A stretch of DNA of 64,000 nt from Rhabdothermincola salaria (lineage in GTDB: Bacteria > Actinomycetota > Acidimicrobiia > Acidimicrobiales > Acidimicrobilacustridaceae), in NCBI RefSeq assembly GCF_021246445.1, contig NZ_JAJQXW010000001.1, positions 1,940,168-2,004,167 on the forward strand. The letters are read 5' to 3'. Of the stretch, positions 1 through 9,304 are shown piece by piece. Below the pieces are notes generated by a model, which saw only the letters and a program-made list of their open reading frames with translations, had not been told where the DNA came from and made no database searches. How positions within the stretch are numbered: the stretch's first letter is position 1; each line of letters opens with the position of its first letter. The position numbers and the translations under genes are program-made.

Positions 1-2784
1 GACGAGGCCGTCGGCCAGCACGGCGCTCTCGACCGGGAGCGGCCGGTAGCGCAGGGCCTCGGCGCACCGGTCGTGCAGATCGGCGGCGAGGGTGGCCGAC
101 CCGAAGTCGGTGTCCTCGAGCACCGAGTGCACCAGGGTGCCGAACGCCTTGCCCCCGGGGACATCGAGCAACGGCAACGGGTGGAGCCCGGACTCGACGG
201 GTTCGTCGTCGACCGGGACGAGCGCGGGTTCGTCGTTGCCGCCCTCGGGGGGCAGGTCGGGCGGGAGGTCCATGAGGTCGGCGAGGGGCGGGGCCGGGTC
301 GGCCGGGTCCGGGGGACGGTGGGCCCCGGCGGCGTGGGCCGCGTGGGCGATGCCGGTGAACGACCAGATGGCCCACCGACGGTCGATCGGACGGTGGGCC
401 ACGGCCACCGACAGCTCGTCGGTCGGCGACGGATGCCGGTGGTGGGCCTCGCCGAGCGGTGGGGTGACCTCGACCACCGAGATGCGGCCGTCGGACCGAG
501 CGGCCAGAGCCGGGAGGTCGACCTCACCGTCACCCGCCCCTTCGAGCACGCGCTGGAGCTCGGACCGCCCCCCGCGCGGCGGTCGCGCCCACCACACGAC
601 CAAGCGGTGCTTGGCCCGAGTGAGCGCCACATAGAGCAGACGTCGAGCCTCGTCCTGGTTCTCCTCGGCGTTGCGCTCGGCGACGGCCTTCACGGGTCCC
701 GTGCCGGCCCCGTCGTCGTTGGTGGGGATGGCGTTGGTGTTCACGTACCGCGTGCCATCGATCCAGCCGTGCCCGATGTCGTTGCCGCTCGTGGTCTGGG
801 TCCACATCGTCGGGCAGAGCACGACGGGGAACTCGAGGCCCTTGGCCTTGTGCACGGTGAGGATCTTGACGGTGTCGTCGTCGCGGTCGATGCGGCGAGC
901 GAGCACCTCGGAGGCCACGCCCTCGTCGTCGGCCACGGTGGTGCCCGACAGCGCCATCTCGTCGAGGACGCCGAGGAGGGCCGCCGGGCTGGTGCGCCGA
1001 CCACCGGACGCGGTGTTGAGCAGCTCGGCCACGTGGTCGAGGTCGGTGAGGTCGCGTTCGCCCGTGGGCCGGACCAGCACCCGGGCGGGCAGCCCGGCAC
1101 CGCGCACCGCACCGAGCATCGCCGGCAGCCCCTGTTCGACGAGCAACCCGGCCCAGCGCCGAAGCTGTTCGGCGAGGTCGGCCATGGCGTCGTCGCCGAG
1201 GTCGACCATCGACGAGGCGTCGTCGTCGAAGAACCACCCCAGGGCGGCAGCCCGGGCCGCTCCGGGGCTGGCCGGGCGATCGAGGGCCACCAACAGGGCG
1301 CGCCACTGGCGGGCGGCGGCGCTGTCGAGCACGCTGTCACCGGAGCTGCGCGCGGCGGGCACACCCGCCGCGGCGAGCGCCTCTGCGTAGGCGTCGGCGT
1401 CGACGTTGGAGCGCACGAGGATGCCGATGTCCGAGGCCTGCAGGCGGCGACGCTCCCCGTCGTCGACCAGCTCGGCGTGCTCCAAGAGGCGCACGACCTC
1501 GGCAACGAGGTCGACCGCCACGCCGGCGCGCGCCGTCCGCGTGTCGTCGTCGCCCGGGCGATGACGGAACTGCAAGGGGGCCGGGTCGGCGTCGGGGCCG
1601 GTGTCGAAGAAGCGAGGCTGGCTGCTCCCGGGGGCCCCGTCCACCGGCCGAAAGGCCACCGACGGGTGGCCGAACGCGACGCCGGCGAAGACCTGATCGA
1701 GGGCCTCCAGCAGTGCCTGGTCGGTGCGCCAGTTGGTGCCGAGCCCCACGACCTCACCCCCGTGGCCGTGGGCGTACTCGAGGGCGGTGAGGTAGGCCGA
1801 CAGCTCGGCGGACCGGAACCGGTAGATGGACTGCTTGGGGTCGCCCACGATGACGGTGTCGACCGGGTCGGCGGGGCCCTCGAGGAACGCCCGGCGGAAG
1901 ATGTCCCACTGCACGGCGTCGGTGTCCTGGAACTCGTCGACCATCACCAGCGAGAACCGCTTGCGCAGCGCGGCGACGATGGCGGTGCCGGCGCCGCCGG
2001 CCAGGGCGTCTCTGGCCTCGGAGATGAGCCCGTCGAACGTGCGTCGCCGCTCGGTGGCCCGGCGGGCGAGGACGTCGGCCACCAGGTCGTCGACCAGGGC
2101 CGCGGCCTGGTCGAGCAGGGCCGCCCGGACTCGGGCCTTGGCCGTGAACCTCTTCCCGGTGTGTTCGGCCCACTCGTCGCAGTCGACGGTGTACATGCGG
2201 GCCGAGGGCATGCGCAGACGCAGCTTGACCGCCTTGAGCACCGCCTCGACGTCGAACGGCACGGGCGTCGAGTGGCCGTGGTCGCGGAGGAAGCGGTCGA
2301 CGACCAGCTCACGGATGTCGGTGTCGTCGTCGGTGATGGCGCCGGTGCTGCCCCCACCGCTGGCCACCACCCGGCTGCAGAACCCGTGGATGGTGGAGAT
2401 GGTGGCGGCGTCGAAGTCGGTCACCGCCGCGGTGACGCTGGCGAGGCGCCGCACTCGCTCCCGGTCGTCGAGCGGGTCTCCGTCGCGCCGACCGAGGGCA
2501 TCGAGCACGTCGTCGTCAGTGGGGGGGCAGCCGGCCGCCAGGTGGGCGGCCGCGGCCACCAGGCGATCGCGGACCCGACCCCGGAGCTCGGCGGTGGCGG
2601 CCTCGGTGAAGGTGACGATGCAGAGCTCCGAGGCGGCCAGGCCTCGTTCGGCGATGGCACGCGTGGCCAGACCGGCCAAGGCATAGGTCTTGCCCGTGCC
2701 GGCGCTGGCCTCGATGACGGTGAGACCGGAGGGCAGCGGACCGCAGAGATCGAGGTCGTGCAGCGCGGGGACGGAGCCGGTCAC
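1..2784 (-). CDS. recB: RecB, exodeoxyribonuclease V beta subunit (C-terminus beyond window)
   Basis: This is the helicase/nuclease beta subunit of RecBCD, which unwinds and degrades double-strand ends for repair. The frame opens with a GTG at 2784 that overlaps the recC stop (GTGA), so the two are translationally coupled. The first 30 residues contain a Walker A motif, EASAGTGKT. Further UvrD-type helicase motifs follow: VDEFQDTD (Walker B), GDPKQSIYRFR, the late-helicase segment HKAKGLEFPVV and VALTRAKHRLVVWW. About 928 residues are visible and the C-terminal nuclease domain is cut by the left edge. The usual third gene, recD, would lie further left if present. The strong opposite-strand reading frame here is a GC-codon shadow. 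Confidence 0.93.
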   Translation of the reverse strand, partial: MTGSVPALHDLDLCGPLPSGLTVIEASAGTGKTYALAGLATRAIAERGLAASELCIVTFTEAATAELRGRVRDRLVAAAAHLAAGCPPTDDDVLDALGRRDGDPLDDRERVRRLASVTAAVTDFDAATISTIHGFCSRVVASGGGSTGAITDDDTDIRELVVDRFLRDHGHSTPVPFDVEAVLKAVKLRLRMPSARMYTVDCDEWAEHTGKRFTAKARVRAALLDQAAALVDDLVADVLARRATERRRTFDGLISEARDALAGGAGTAIVAALRKRFSLVMVDEFQDTDAVQWDIFRRAFLEGPADPVDTVIVGDPKQSIYRFRSAELSAYLTALEYAHGHGGEVVGLGTNWRTDQALLEALDQVFAGVAFGHPSVAFRPVDGAPGSSQPRFFDTGPDADPAPLQFRHRPGDDDTRTARAGVAVDLVAEVVRLLEHAELVDDGERRRLQASDIGILVRSNVDADAYAEALAAAGVPAARSSGDSVLDSAAARQWRALLVALDRPASPGAARAAALGWFFDDDASSMVDLGDDAMADLAEQLRRWAGLLVEQGLPAMLGAVRGAGLPARVLVRPTGERDLTDLDHVAELLNTASGGRRTSPAALLGVLDEMALSGTTVADDEGVASEVLARRIDRDDDTVKILTVHKAKGLEFPVVLCPTMWTQTTSGNDIGHGWIDGTRYVNTNAIPTNDDGAGTGPVKAVAERNAEENQDEARRLLYVALTRAKHRLVVWWARPPRGGRSELQRVLEGAGDGEVDLPALAARSDGRISVVEVTPPLGEAHHRHPSPTDELSVAVAHRPIDRRWAIWSFTGIAHAAHAAGAHRPPDPADPAPPLADLMDLPPDLPPEGGNDEPALVPVDDEPVESGLHPLPLLDVPGGKAFGTLVHSVLEDTDFGSATLAADLHDRCAEALRYRPLPVESAVLADGLV

Positions 2785-5700
2785 GGTGCCCCCGAGACGC
2801 CCGACGGGCCGGCCACGGCGTCGGCGGTTGCATCGCCCGACGCGTCGAGGTCGGCCGTGCCCAGGACCAGGAGGGCGGTGCGTTCGAAGGTGCCCCACAG
2901 CCGCTCGGCCCAGCAGGCCAGCCGGGACTCGTGGTCGCCCCAGCCCTCACCCGATTCGTCGGGCCGCCGCGGCTGGGCGAGCACCACCTCGGGATCGGTA
3001 CCGAAGAGCTCGGCCACGAAGCGGTCGCCGGCCTCCCCCACGCCCGGGTGCTTGGACACGTAGATCGCGCCCGCCGCCGACGGTCCGCCCTCGTGGTACG
3101 CACGCGTGGTGGCGGCGAACGCCGGCACCGCGTCGCACGACGCCCGGCGGTGCAGGTCGATCGCGACCCGGAGCACTTCGGGGGCGTCGCCGGGGGTGCG
3201 CAACGCCACCCGTTCGACCGCCACACCCCCACCCTTGCGGGCTCGACCCACGAGCGCGACCTCCCAGGCGACCGACGGGTCGTGGGCGTGCAACAGGGCC
3301 GCCTGGACCCACGCCACCAGCAGGTCGCGATCCTTCAGCCGCGACGCCGTGAGGGTGAGGTGCTGGGCACCGACGATCCCGTCGAGCTGGCCGACGATGC
3401 GCACCGGCGCGCCATCGGCACCGGTGACGCTGACGTCGATGGTCACGGACTCGGGATCCGCGAGCGCACCGCCTGCCACCACTGTCGCGGCCGACACCAG
3501 GTCGTCGACCTGTTCGCAGGCCGCGTCCAGGCTCTCGTCGCCGAACGCGAGCGGGGGCACGCTGCCCCGGCGGCGCTGGGCTCTCGACCACTGGGCCAGG
3601 GCCCTGCTGTCCCAGGCCGCACCGCCTCGGAGGCGGTGGGTGAGCAACTCGTCGGACACCTTCCAGCGCTCGAGGGGGCCGAGGGTGAAGGGGATGAGGT
3701 CGTCGCGGGCGCTCGCCGCCTCGGGCAGGGACACCCCCAGGCGGTCCCGCAGCAGGACCTGGGCCGGGTTGCGGCACGCCGCCAACAGCTGGGCCACGGT
3801 GACGACGCCGCCGTCGTCGAGCGGCGCCAGGGGCTCGACGAGGAAGGACTGCCCGCGAGGCACCGGAGCTGCGCCGCCGCGTCGGGCCGAAGCCGCCTCG
3901 AGCGCGACGGTGTCGAAGCCCCAGGGCCCGTCGTCGTCGAGCCCCCGGGTGAGGAAGTTCCGCTCGGACCAGCTCTGGCGGGGGTGGTCGACGGTGATCG
4001 CCGCTCGCACTGCGTCCTCGGAGCCCTCGACCCGCGCGGTGGCGTCGAGCACGTCGAGGAGCTCGGCCACGGGCACCGCGGGAGGGACGGGGGCGTTGGA
4101 GCGGACATCGTGGCCGTCGCTGACGATCACCAGGCGCTCGCCGGCCGCCATCACGGCATCGAGCAGCTGCGCCCGCGCCTCGCTGCGCGGGTCGCGGTCG
4201 CCGACGCAGGGCGGGTCGGCGGTGAGGTCCTCAGCCGCGGCCAGTGCCCCCGCCCCGGTGCCGTCATCGAGACCGAGCAGGCAGATCACCCGGTGGGGCA
4301 CGCCCCGCTGGGCGGTGAGCGACGAGACGGTGACCGCTCCGGTGCCGAAGCGGGCTCGGCCCCCTCCCCCACCCAACCGGGCCCGGACCAGAGCGGCGAG
4401 ATCGAACGCCGCCACCTGCGTGGGTCGGGGTTCGCCGTCGACGGTCGCCTCGGAGGCGAAGTCGGCGAGGAGGCGCTCGAGGCGACCCCACTGCCAGGCC
4501 TCGTCGTCGGGGAGCCGGCACAGGTCCCCCACGGCAGCGGCCAACCGCTCGGTCCACGCGTGCACCGGCGCGGCGCGGCGCAGGCCCTCGACGGCGAGAT
4601 CGAGGCGGTGGACGAAGTCGGCCAACCGGCCGGCGATCTCGACGTCGCGACCCTCGACGTCGGCGAACGGCACGACGTCGTCGGGACCGAGGCGCACACC
4701 GTCATCGGCCATGGCCGCACCGAGGAGGAGCTGGTCGAGTCCGGCCCGCCAGGTGTGCACCTCGAGGTCGGCCGGGATCCCGAAGTCGGCGTGGTGCTCG
4801 GGCCCGAGGCCCCACCGCACGTTGGTCTGCTCGACCCAGTCGGCGATGCGATCGAGGTCGGCCGGTTCGAGGCCGAACCGATCGCGGACCGGAGGTCGGG
4901 CCAGCAGGCCGAGCACCTCGCTGGAACGGAAGCGACCGTCGAGCAGATCGAGGAGGCCACCGACCGCGTCGAGCAGCGGCGTGTCCTGGCGGAGGGTGCG
5001 GTCGGCGACGCGCACCGGGACAGCAGGCAGCCCATGGGCGGGGTCGCCGGCGAAGGTGGCTTCGACCAGCGGGGCGAAGCGCTCGATGTCGGTGCACAGC
5101 ACAGCGATGTGGCGGGGCTCGAGCGCCAGGTCGTCGTCCTGGAGCAGGTGCAAGATGGCGTCGCGGAGGACCTCGACCTGGCGGGCCGTGCCGTAGCAGC
5201 GGTGCCAGCGCACGCTGCGGTCGCCCCGGCTGACGACGAGTCGGCGGTCGAGACCGCCCGGCGGGGGCGGACCAGGCGGGGCGGCATCGCCGGCGACGTC
5301 GTGCTGCAGGCGCTGCAGCAACGACGACGGCTCGGCCTCGGGGCCTGCGGCGGTAGGGGCATCGACCGATGCGTCGGCCGCGGTGGCGGTCTCGAGCAAC
5401 AGCAGGTGAGCCTCGCGGGACGTGCGGCCCCAGCTGTCCACCAACGGATGGCCGCCCTGGGCGGCGAAGTCGTCCTCGCTGCGGGGCAGCGGCCGCGAGA
5501 CGCGCTCGGCCTCACCCAGCTCGTGGCGCAACCGGTGCCAGCGGGCGGGCGACGCGGCCGGGGCCAGCACGTGCACGTCGACGTGGGCCGACAGCGCGTC
5601 GAGCACGTCGAGCTGGGGCGTCGGGAGGCTGGCCAGACCGAAGAGGAACACCCGGGGCGGCAGCAGCTGGGCCACCACCACGCCGGCCACGGTGCCGGCC

Positions 5701-6269
5701 CGGCGCAGCTCGGCGACGAGGGCGCCGAGCCGCTCGGCGTCGCTGGTGCCCCCGAGGTCGGCGCGGACCTCGCGCCACAGGGCGGGTTGCCAGCGGTGGG
5801 GTGGGGCCAGCGTGGCCCCCACCGCGTCGACGTCGTCGCCGAGGCTCCAGCGCTGCACCATGGTCGGACGGTGCAGGGCGTAGCGGTCGAAGAGGTCGGC
5901 GATGGCCCGGGCCCGCACCGCGTCGGGGCTCTGACCGAAGTGGTCGGGCTCGTCGCCCAACGCCTCGTACACCGCCCAGGTGAGCGGACCCACCGACCAG
6001 GACCCGAGACCGCAGCGGTCGCCGAGCGCCCGGCGCACGAGCGTGGCGGGGAAGACGAAGTCGACGTTGGCCACGATGCCGTCGCCCGCGCCCGGGGCGC
6101 TGGCACCGAGGCGGGCCGCCAACCGACCGGTGAGCCAGCGCCGGAGCCCGTCGCCGGGGACCACCACGACCTCTCGGGCGAAGGGGTCGTCGAGCGGCAC
6201 CGCGAGCGCGTCGGCGAGCTGGTCCGCCAGGGGTTCGAGCGACCCCGCCACCGAGAGATGCATCGCCAC
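2781..6269 (-). CDS. recC: RecC, exodeoxyribonuclease V gamma subunit
   Basis: This is the gamma subunit of RecBCD, an inactive helicase-fold protein that recognises Chi-like sequences and splits the strands. The product is about 1162 residues, close to the family size. It carries typical RecC segments such as VVPGDGLRRWL near the N-terminus, VSSLTAQRGVPHRV in the middle and FLVEPLAPL before the C-terminal domain. I chose the GTG at 6269 because TAGTGT lies 7 bases upstream, which makes a leaderless start. The ATG two codons later (6263) is the alternative. A further in-frame ATG at 6320 would place the promoter inside the gene and is unlikely. The gene overlaps recB by 4 bases. Confidence 0.92.
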   Translation of the reverse strand: MAMHLSVAGSLEPLADQLADALAVPLDDPFAREVVVVPGDGLRRWLTGRLAARLGASAPGAGDGIVANVDFVFPATLVRRALGDRCGLGSWSVGPLTWAVYEALGDEPDHFGQSPDAVRARAIADLFDRYALHRPTMVQRWSLGDDVDAVGATLAPPHRWQPALWREVRADLGGTSDAERLGALVAELRRAGTVAGVVVAQLLPPRVFLFGLASLPTPQLDVLDALSAHVDVHVLAPAASPARWHRLRHELGEAERVSRPLPRSEDDFAAQGGHPLVDSWGRTSREAHLLLLETATAADASVDAPTAAGPEAEPSSLLQRLQHDVAGDAAPPGPPPPGGLDRRLVVSRGDRSVRWHRCYGTARQVEVLRDAILHLLQDDDLALEPRHIAVLCTDIERFAPLVEATFAGDPAHGLPAVPVRVADRTLRQDTPLLDAVGGLLDLLDGRFRSSEVLGLLARPPVRDRFGLEPADLDRIADWVEQTNVRWGLGPEHHADFGIPADLEVHTWRAGLDQLLLGAAMADDGVRLGPDDVVPFADVEGRDVEIAGRLADFVHRLDLAVEGLRRAAPVHAWTERLAAAVGDLCRLPDDEAWQWGRLERLLADFASEATVDGEPRPTQVAAFDLAALVRARLGGGGGRARFGTGAVTVSSLTAQRGVPHRVICLLGLDDGTGAGALAAAEDLTADPPCVGDRDPRSEARAQLLDAVMAAGERLVIVSDGHDVRSNAPVPPAVPVAELLDVLDATARVEGSEDAVRAAITVDHPRQSWSERNFLTRGLDDDGPWGFDTVALEAASARRGGAAPVPRGQSFLVEPLAPLDDGGVVTVAQLLAACRNPAQVLLRDRLGVSLPEAASARDDLIPFTLGPLERWKVSDELLTHRLRGGAAWDSRALAQWSRAQRRRGSVPPLAFGDESLDAACEQVDDLVSAATVVAGGALADPESVTIDVSVTGADGAPVRIVGQLDGIVGAQHLTLTASRLKDRDLLVAWVQAALLHAHDPSVAWEVALVGRARKGGGVAVERVALRTPGDAPEVLRVAIDLHRRASCDAVPAFAATTRAYHEGGPSAAGAIYVSKHPGVGEAGDRFVAELFGTDPEVVLAQPRRPDESGEGWGDHESRLACWAERLWGTFERTALLVLGTADLDASGDATADAVAGPSGVSGAP

Positions 6270-6276
6270 GCCGGCG

Positions 6277-6282
6277 ACACTA
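6277..6282 (-). promoter_or_regulatory. -10 element of leaderless recC promoter
   Basis: On the minus strand TAGTGT is followed by 7 bases and then the in-frame GTG at 6269. There is no Shine-Dalgarno sequence. This is the actinobacterial leaderless layout seen repeatedly in the window. Confidence 0.6.
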
Positions 6283-6437
6283 CCGACGCCCTGTGACAGC
6301 CCACCGCGGGGTCCCGCCACGGGGACGGGCCCACGGGCTCGACCCTGGTCGCCGGCCGAGGCTCGATGCCCGACCTCAGCTCTCGGCCGATGGCCCGACC
6401 TCGGGGTCGCGGCCCCGGTCCGCCGACCCCCATCCCG

Positions 6438-7295
6438 TCAGGGCAGCGGCACCAGGTCCTCGTGGGCGTCGAGCGGCAGGTCGCCGTCGATGGTGACGGT
6501 CATCTCGTTGGCCAGCAGCTCGGCGGTGCCGTCGAGCACGGTGAGGAAGGCGGTGTCGGCCGCATCGCGGCCGGTGGCGACGCGCAGCAGCGACCGGCGG
6601 GGGGCGAGACGGGTGGGGTCGAGCACCCACCACACCCCGTCGAGGTGGGCCTCGACCACGGCGTGGAACTCCATGGGGCTGAGCCCGGGTGCGTAGACGG
6701 CCACGAGCCGGGCCGGCACCCCGAGGGCCCGCAGGGCGGTGATGGCGAGGTGGGCGAAGTCGCGGCAGACGCCCTTGCCGGCGAACAGCGCGTCGGCCGC
6801 CGTGTCGAGGGGCCCGCTGGCGCCCGCTTCGTAGGCGAGGCGCTCGAACACCCAGTCGGCCACGGCGAGCAACCGGTCGGCGCCCGGCTCGAGGTGGCCC
6901 AGCTCCTGGGCGAAGAAGCCCATCATCTCGTCGGACGGGCAGTAGCGGCTCTGGCGGCGGTACACCACCTGCTCGTCGTCGAGGTCCCGGCGGGGGTCGG
7001 GCACCGGGGCACCGATCGCCCCGAGCACGGCCGCGTAGCTCATCTCCAGCCGCCCCTCGGACACGGACACCACCTGGGCCAGGCCCTCGTGGGCGGTGGT
7101 CATGGTGGCCACCGGGACGGGTGCACCGTCGAGGGTCACCACGAGCGACTCCTCCAGCCGGTTGCCGGCACTGGCCGCGGGAGCGACCTGCAGCACGACC
7201 TGGCACGCCGCGGTCACGTCGAGGGTGAACCCGCACGAGACCCGCCACAGGCGGTGCACCGCAGAGGTGGCGGCGGGACTGGTGGTGGTCGTCAC
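6438..7295 (-). CDS. Transglutaminase-like cysteine protease-fold protein
   Basis: The protein has about 285 residues. It has an N-terminal beta-rich domain of the kind found in bacterial transglutaminase-like proteins (from about residue 10) and a transglutaminase core. The catalytic triad is visible as Cys in GKGVCRDFAH (about residue 174), His in MEFHAVVEAH and Asp in WWVLDPTR. Family members are proteases or amidases acting on peptide or isopeptide bonds; the substrate cannot be told. I start at the GTG at 7295 (VTTTTSP), because residues further upstream are Arg/Pro-rich shadow sequence and TACCCT lies about 30 bases upstream. It is monocistronic, with 168 bases separating it from recC. 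Confidence 0.8.
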   Translation of the reverse strand: MTTTTSPAATSAVHRLWRVSCGFTLDVTAACQVVLQVAPAASAGNRLEESLVVTLDGAPVPVATMTTAHEGLAQVVSVSEGRLEMSYAAVLGAIGAPVPDPRRDLDDEQVVYRRQSRYCPSDEMMGFFAQELGHLEPGADRLLAVADWVFERLAYEAGASGPLDTAADALFAGKGVCRDFAHLAITALRALGVPARLVAVYAPGLSPMEFHAVVEAHLDGVWWVLDPTRLAPRRSLLRVATGRDAADTAFLTVLDGTAELLANEMTVTIDGDLPLDAHEDLVPLP

Positions 7296-7490
7296 GGGCT
7301 GGTCACGGGCCGGGGCACGGCTCCAGGGTACGGAGACCCCATCCGGTCCCGACGGGGCGGACCTCGCTCGCCCCGGAAGATCACACGGCCGAAACACTCG
7401 AGCGGGGCCCCCGCCGGATCGCCTCAACGGGCCCCGGCAGGCGATCGTCGCGGCGATGGACGGCCCCCCGTCCCACCCGGCCCACCTTGC

Positions 7491-8252
7491 TCAGGTCCCC
7501 TCCAGCCACTGCTCGAGGGTGGCGTCCTCCCAGTCGTCGGGCCCGTACACGGTGCGAGGCAGCGGCGTCATCACGTGGGTGGTCCCCCCGGTGGTGAACT
7601 GGGCCGACCGCCGTTCCCAGTCGACGAGACGCTGGTCCGGCTCGCCTTCGTCGCTCAACCCCCGCGCCGCGTCACGGTTGGCGCGCAGCCGCGCCTGGGA
7701 AGCGATGTCGGTGGCCCACACCATCACCACCTCGTGGGGGTTGGACAGCACCTCGTACAGGCCGGTCGGCTCGTGGCCGTACTCCCGCATGAGCGGCACC
7801 CGCGTCTCGGCCACCTCGGCGAGGAAGTCGAGGGCGGTGCCGGGTCGCACCTCGAGGATCTCGTTCACGAACAGGCTGCCCTTGACGCCGCGTGCCGCGA
7901 TCTCGTCGGTCGTGGGGCTGCCGGGCACCCCACCGCACAGGCGGTCGAAGCCACCGCTGCGCCACTCGGCCGCCTTGTCCCACCAGTCGCCGTAGAAGGC
8001 CTTGCGGCGCTTCAGGTTGAGGCGGTCGACGTTCTTGGCCCAACCCGTCCAACCCTCGGTGCCCACGTCCCAGATGTTGACGACCTGGGGCCAACGGCCA
8101 CCCCCGTAGGCGCAGACGTAGAAGGAGCCCTGCAGGCTGTTCATCTCCGGCATGCGCTGGACCGGGTCCTGCCAGAGGTGCTCCATGTAGTCGTACTGGC
8201 CCTGGCCGACCACGTCGACCACCTCGTAGAGGTACAGCGCCCTGTTCGCCAT
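7491..8252 (-). CDS. NIPSNAP/dimeric alpha-beta-barrel-like hypothetical protein
   Basis: This 253-residue protein starts with ATG at 8252, preceded by a good GGGGGAGG ribosome site. It is rich in aromatics (YLYEVVDVVGQGQYDYMEHLW, split by short loops). Its repeated LYEV segments, at about residues 8 and 165, suggest two ferredoxin-like halves as in NIPSNAP-type proteins. I recognise the fold only tentatively and see no catalytic motif. It lies 52 bases downstream of the gene at 8305-8856 on the same strand. The two may therefore share the promoter and palindrome at 8872. Confidence 0.6.
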   Translation of the reverse strand: MANRALYLYEVVDVVGQGQYDYMEHLWQDPVQRMPEMNSLQGSFYVCAYGGGRWPQVVNIWDVGTEGWTGWAKNVDRLNLKRRKAFYGDWWDKAAEWRSGGFDRLCGGVPGSPTTDEIAARGVKGSLFVNEILEVRPGTALDFLAEVAETRVPLMREYGHEPTGLYEVLSNPHEVVMVWATDIASQARLRANRDAARGLSDEGEPDQRLVDWERRSAQFTTGGTTHVMTPLPRTVYGPDDWEDATLEQWLEGT

Positions 8253-8304
8253 TCGTCGTGGCCTCCCCCGTCAGCGTGCCCGAGGCCCGCAGTCTGGCGC
8301 GGGC

Positions 8305-8856
8305 TCAGCCGTCGACGGACGACGACGCACCGAGGGCCTCGCGCCACAGCTCCTCGACCAGCACCTCACCGAACAGCCAGCGCGCCACCTCGTCGAGGCG
8401 GTCCTCGTAGCCGGCGAGGCCCACCCGCAGCCGCACGGCCGAGACCGCCACCTCGGCGTCGACGAGCACCGCGCAGGTGATGGCCTCGCCGGGCAGGCCG
8501 AACTGGTTGCGAGCGGCCAACCCGGCCACGTCGTCGGGCGGCAGGCAGGTGGCGAACCACCGCTCCGGCGCCGGTCCCGACGACGACCAGTAGAGCCCTC
8601 CACCCAGGTCGCGCAGGGATCCGCCGAGCTCGACACCGGCGACCAGATCGAAGCAGTCGACGTTGCCGGGCACCGCGGCGGCCAGCAGCGCGGCGCGCGC
8701 CTGGCAGGGGGTGACGTCGGCGGACGGGTGGCGCGACACCACCAGGTCGCGGTCGCCGGTCTGCATCCTCAGCTCGGCACCCGGCACCGCGTGGGCCAGC
8801 ACCACCGTCTGGCGCAGCAGCGCCCGCTCCGCACCCGTCCGTCGCTGTTCGCTCAT
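8305..8856 (-). CDS. Hypothetical protein behind a palindromic operator
   Basis: This 183-residue protein is not recognised. It looks soluble, has no signal peptide or membrane segment, and contains Cys in VTPCQAR, NVDCFDL, FATCLPP and AITCAV. I chose the ATG at 8856 (MSEQRRTG) because AGAAAGG sits just upstream and a perfect 16-base palindrome lies 16 bases further. Any longer N-terminus would read through that palindrome. It is followed by the NIPSNAP-like gene. The operator suggests metal-dependent control (inference). Confidence 0.65.
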   Translation of the reverse strand: MSEQRRTGAERALLRQTVVLAHAVPGAELRMQTGDRDLVVSRHPSADVTPCQARAALLAAAVPGNVDCFDLVAGVELGGSLRDLGGGLYWSSSGPAPERWFATCLPPDDVAGLAARNQFGLPGEAITCAVLVDAEVAVSAVRLRVGLAGYEDRLDEVARWLFGEVLVEELWREALGASSSVDG

Positions 8857-8871
8857 CCCCACGACCTTTCT

Positions 8872-8887
8872 GTTAGGTATACCTAAC
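8872..8887 (-). promoter_or_regulatory. Perfect 16-bp palindrome, candidate DtxR/MntR-family operator
   Basis: GTTAGGTATACCTAAC is a perfect palindrome ending 16 bases before the start codon of the gene at 8856. The half-site TTAGGT matches the outer half of DtxR/IdeR iron boxes, but the spacing is shorter than the usual 19-bp box. TATACC inside it could be the -10, so a bound repressor would block the promoter. Confidence 0.55.
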
Positions 8888-8954
8888 ACCATAGGGAAGG
8901 CACCCGTGCGGAGCAAGGCTGGACCGTCGCCCGGGGCACGACAGGTCGGGGGAC

Positions 8955-8960
8955 TAGCGT
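8955..8960 (+). promoter_or_regulatory. -10 element upstream of DUF4190-like gene
   Basis: TAGCGT lies 46 bases before the ATG at 9007. This predicts a leader of about 40 bases that includes the ribosome site GGAG. Confidence 0.45.
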
Positions 8961-9006
8961 TCGGGGCACCGTCGGCGCCCCGTCCGGCAGCACTCTCGGA
9001 GACGAC

Positions 9007-9294
9007 ATGAGCGACACCACCTCCAACCCCACCGGTCCCGTCCCCACCAACCCGATGGCGGTGGGCGCGCTGGTGATGTCGATCTCGTCGCTGTTCTTCT
9101 GCGGACCCGCCGGGGTCGTCGGATGGTGGCTGGGGCGCCGGGCCGAGCAGGACATCCTGGCCTCTCCCCCGCAGCAGGGCGCCAAGATCGCCAAGGCCGC
9201 CAAGATCATCGGCCTCGTCGCCGTCGGCCTCTGGGTGCTGGGCGTGGTCATCATCGCCGTGATCGCACTGATCGCCGCCATCGGCGGCGACTGA
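9007..9294 (+). CDS. Small DUF4190-like membrane protein
   Basis: This 95-residue protein has a polar N-terminus, a hydrophobic segment at about 18-40, a short basic/alanine-rich loop (GRRAEQDIL, AKIAKAAK) and a second membrane segment at about 65-92. This is the two-helix hairpin with an internal amphipathic loop typical of DUF4190-type proteins, whose function is unknown. The ribosome site GGAG precedes the ATG. The protein at 10174 is a paralogue of the same plan with a Pro-rich extension. It heads a run of plus-strand genes. Confidence 0.75.
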   Translation: MSDTTSNPTGPVPTNPMAVGALVMSISSLFFCGPAGVVGWWLGRRAEQDILASPPQQGAKIAKAAKIIGLVAVGLWVLGVVIIAVIALIAAIGGD

Positions 9295-9304
9295 ACCGCC
9301 CGCC

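Noticed and set aside
73-3063. 996-residue plus-strand reading frame opposite recB
   Set aside because: It has no family motif, is rich in Gly/Arg/Val/His and follows from third-position GC on the opposite strand. RecB motifs lie on the minus strand.
1-6269. RecBC considered as part of a phage-defence island
   Set aside because: The neighbours are ordinary metabolic and signalling genes. No restriction, toxin-antitoxin, integrase or transposase gene was seen.
2931-6296. 1121-residue plus-strand frame opposite recC
   Set aside because: Same cause. RecC is recognisable on the minus strand over the same bases.
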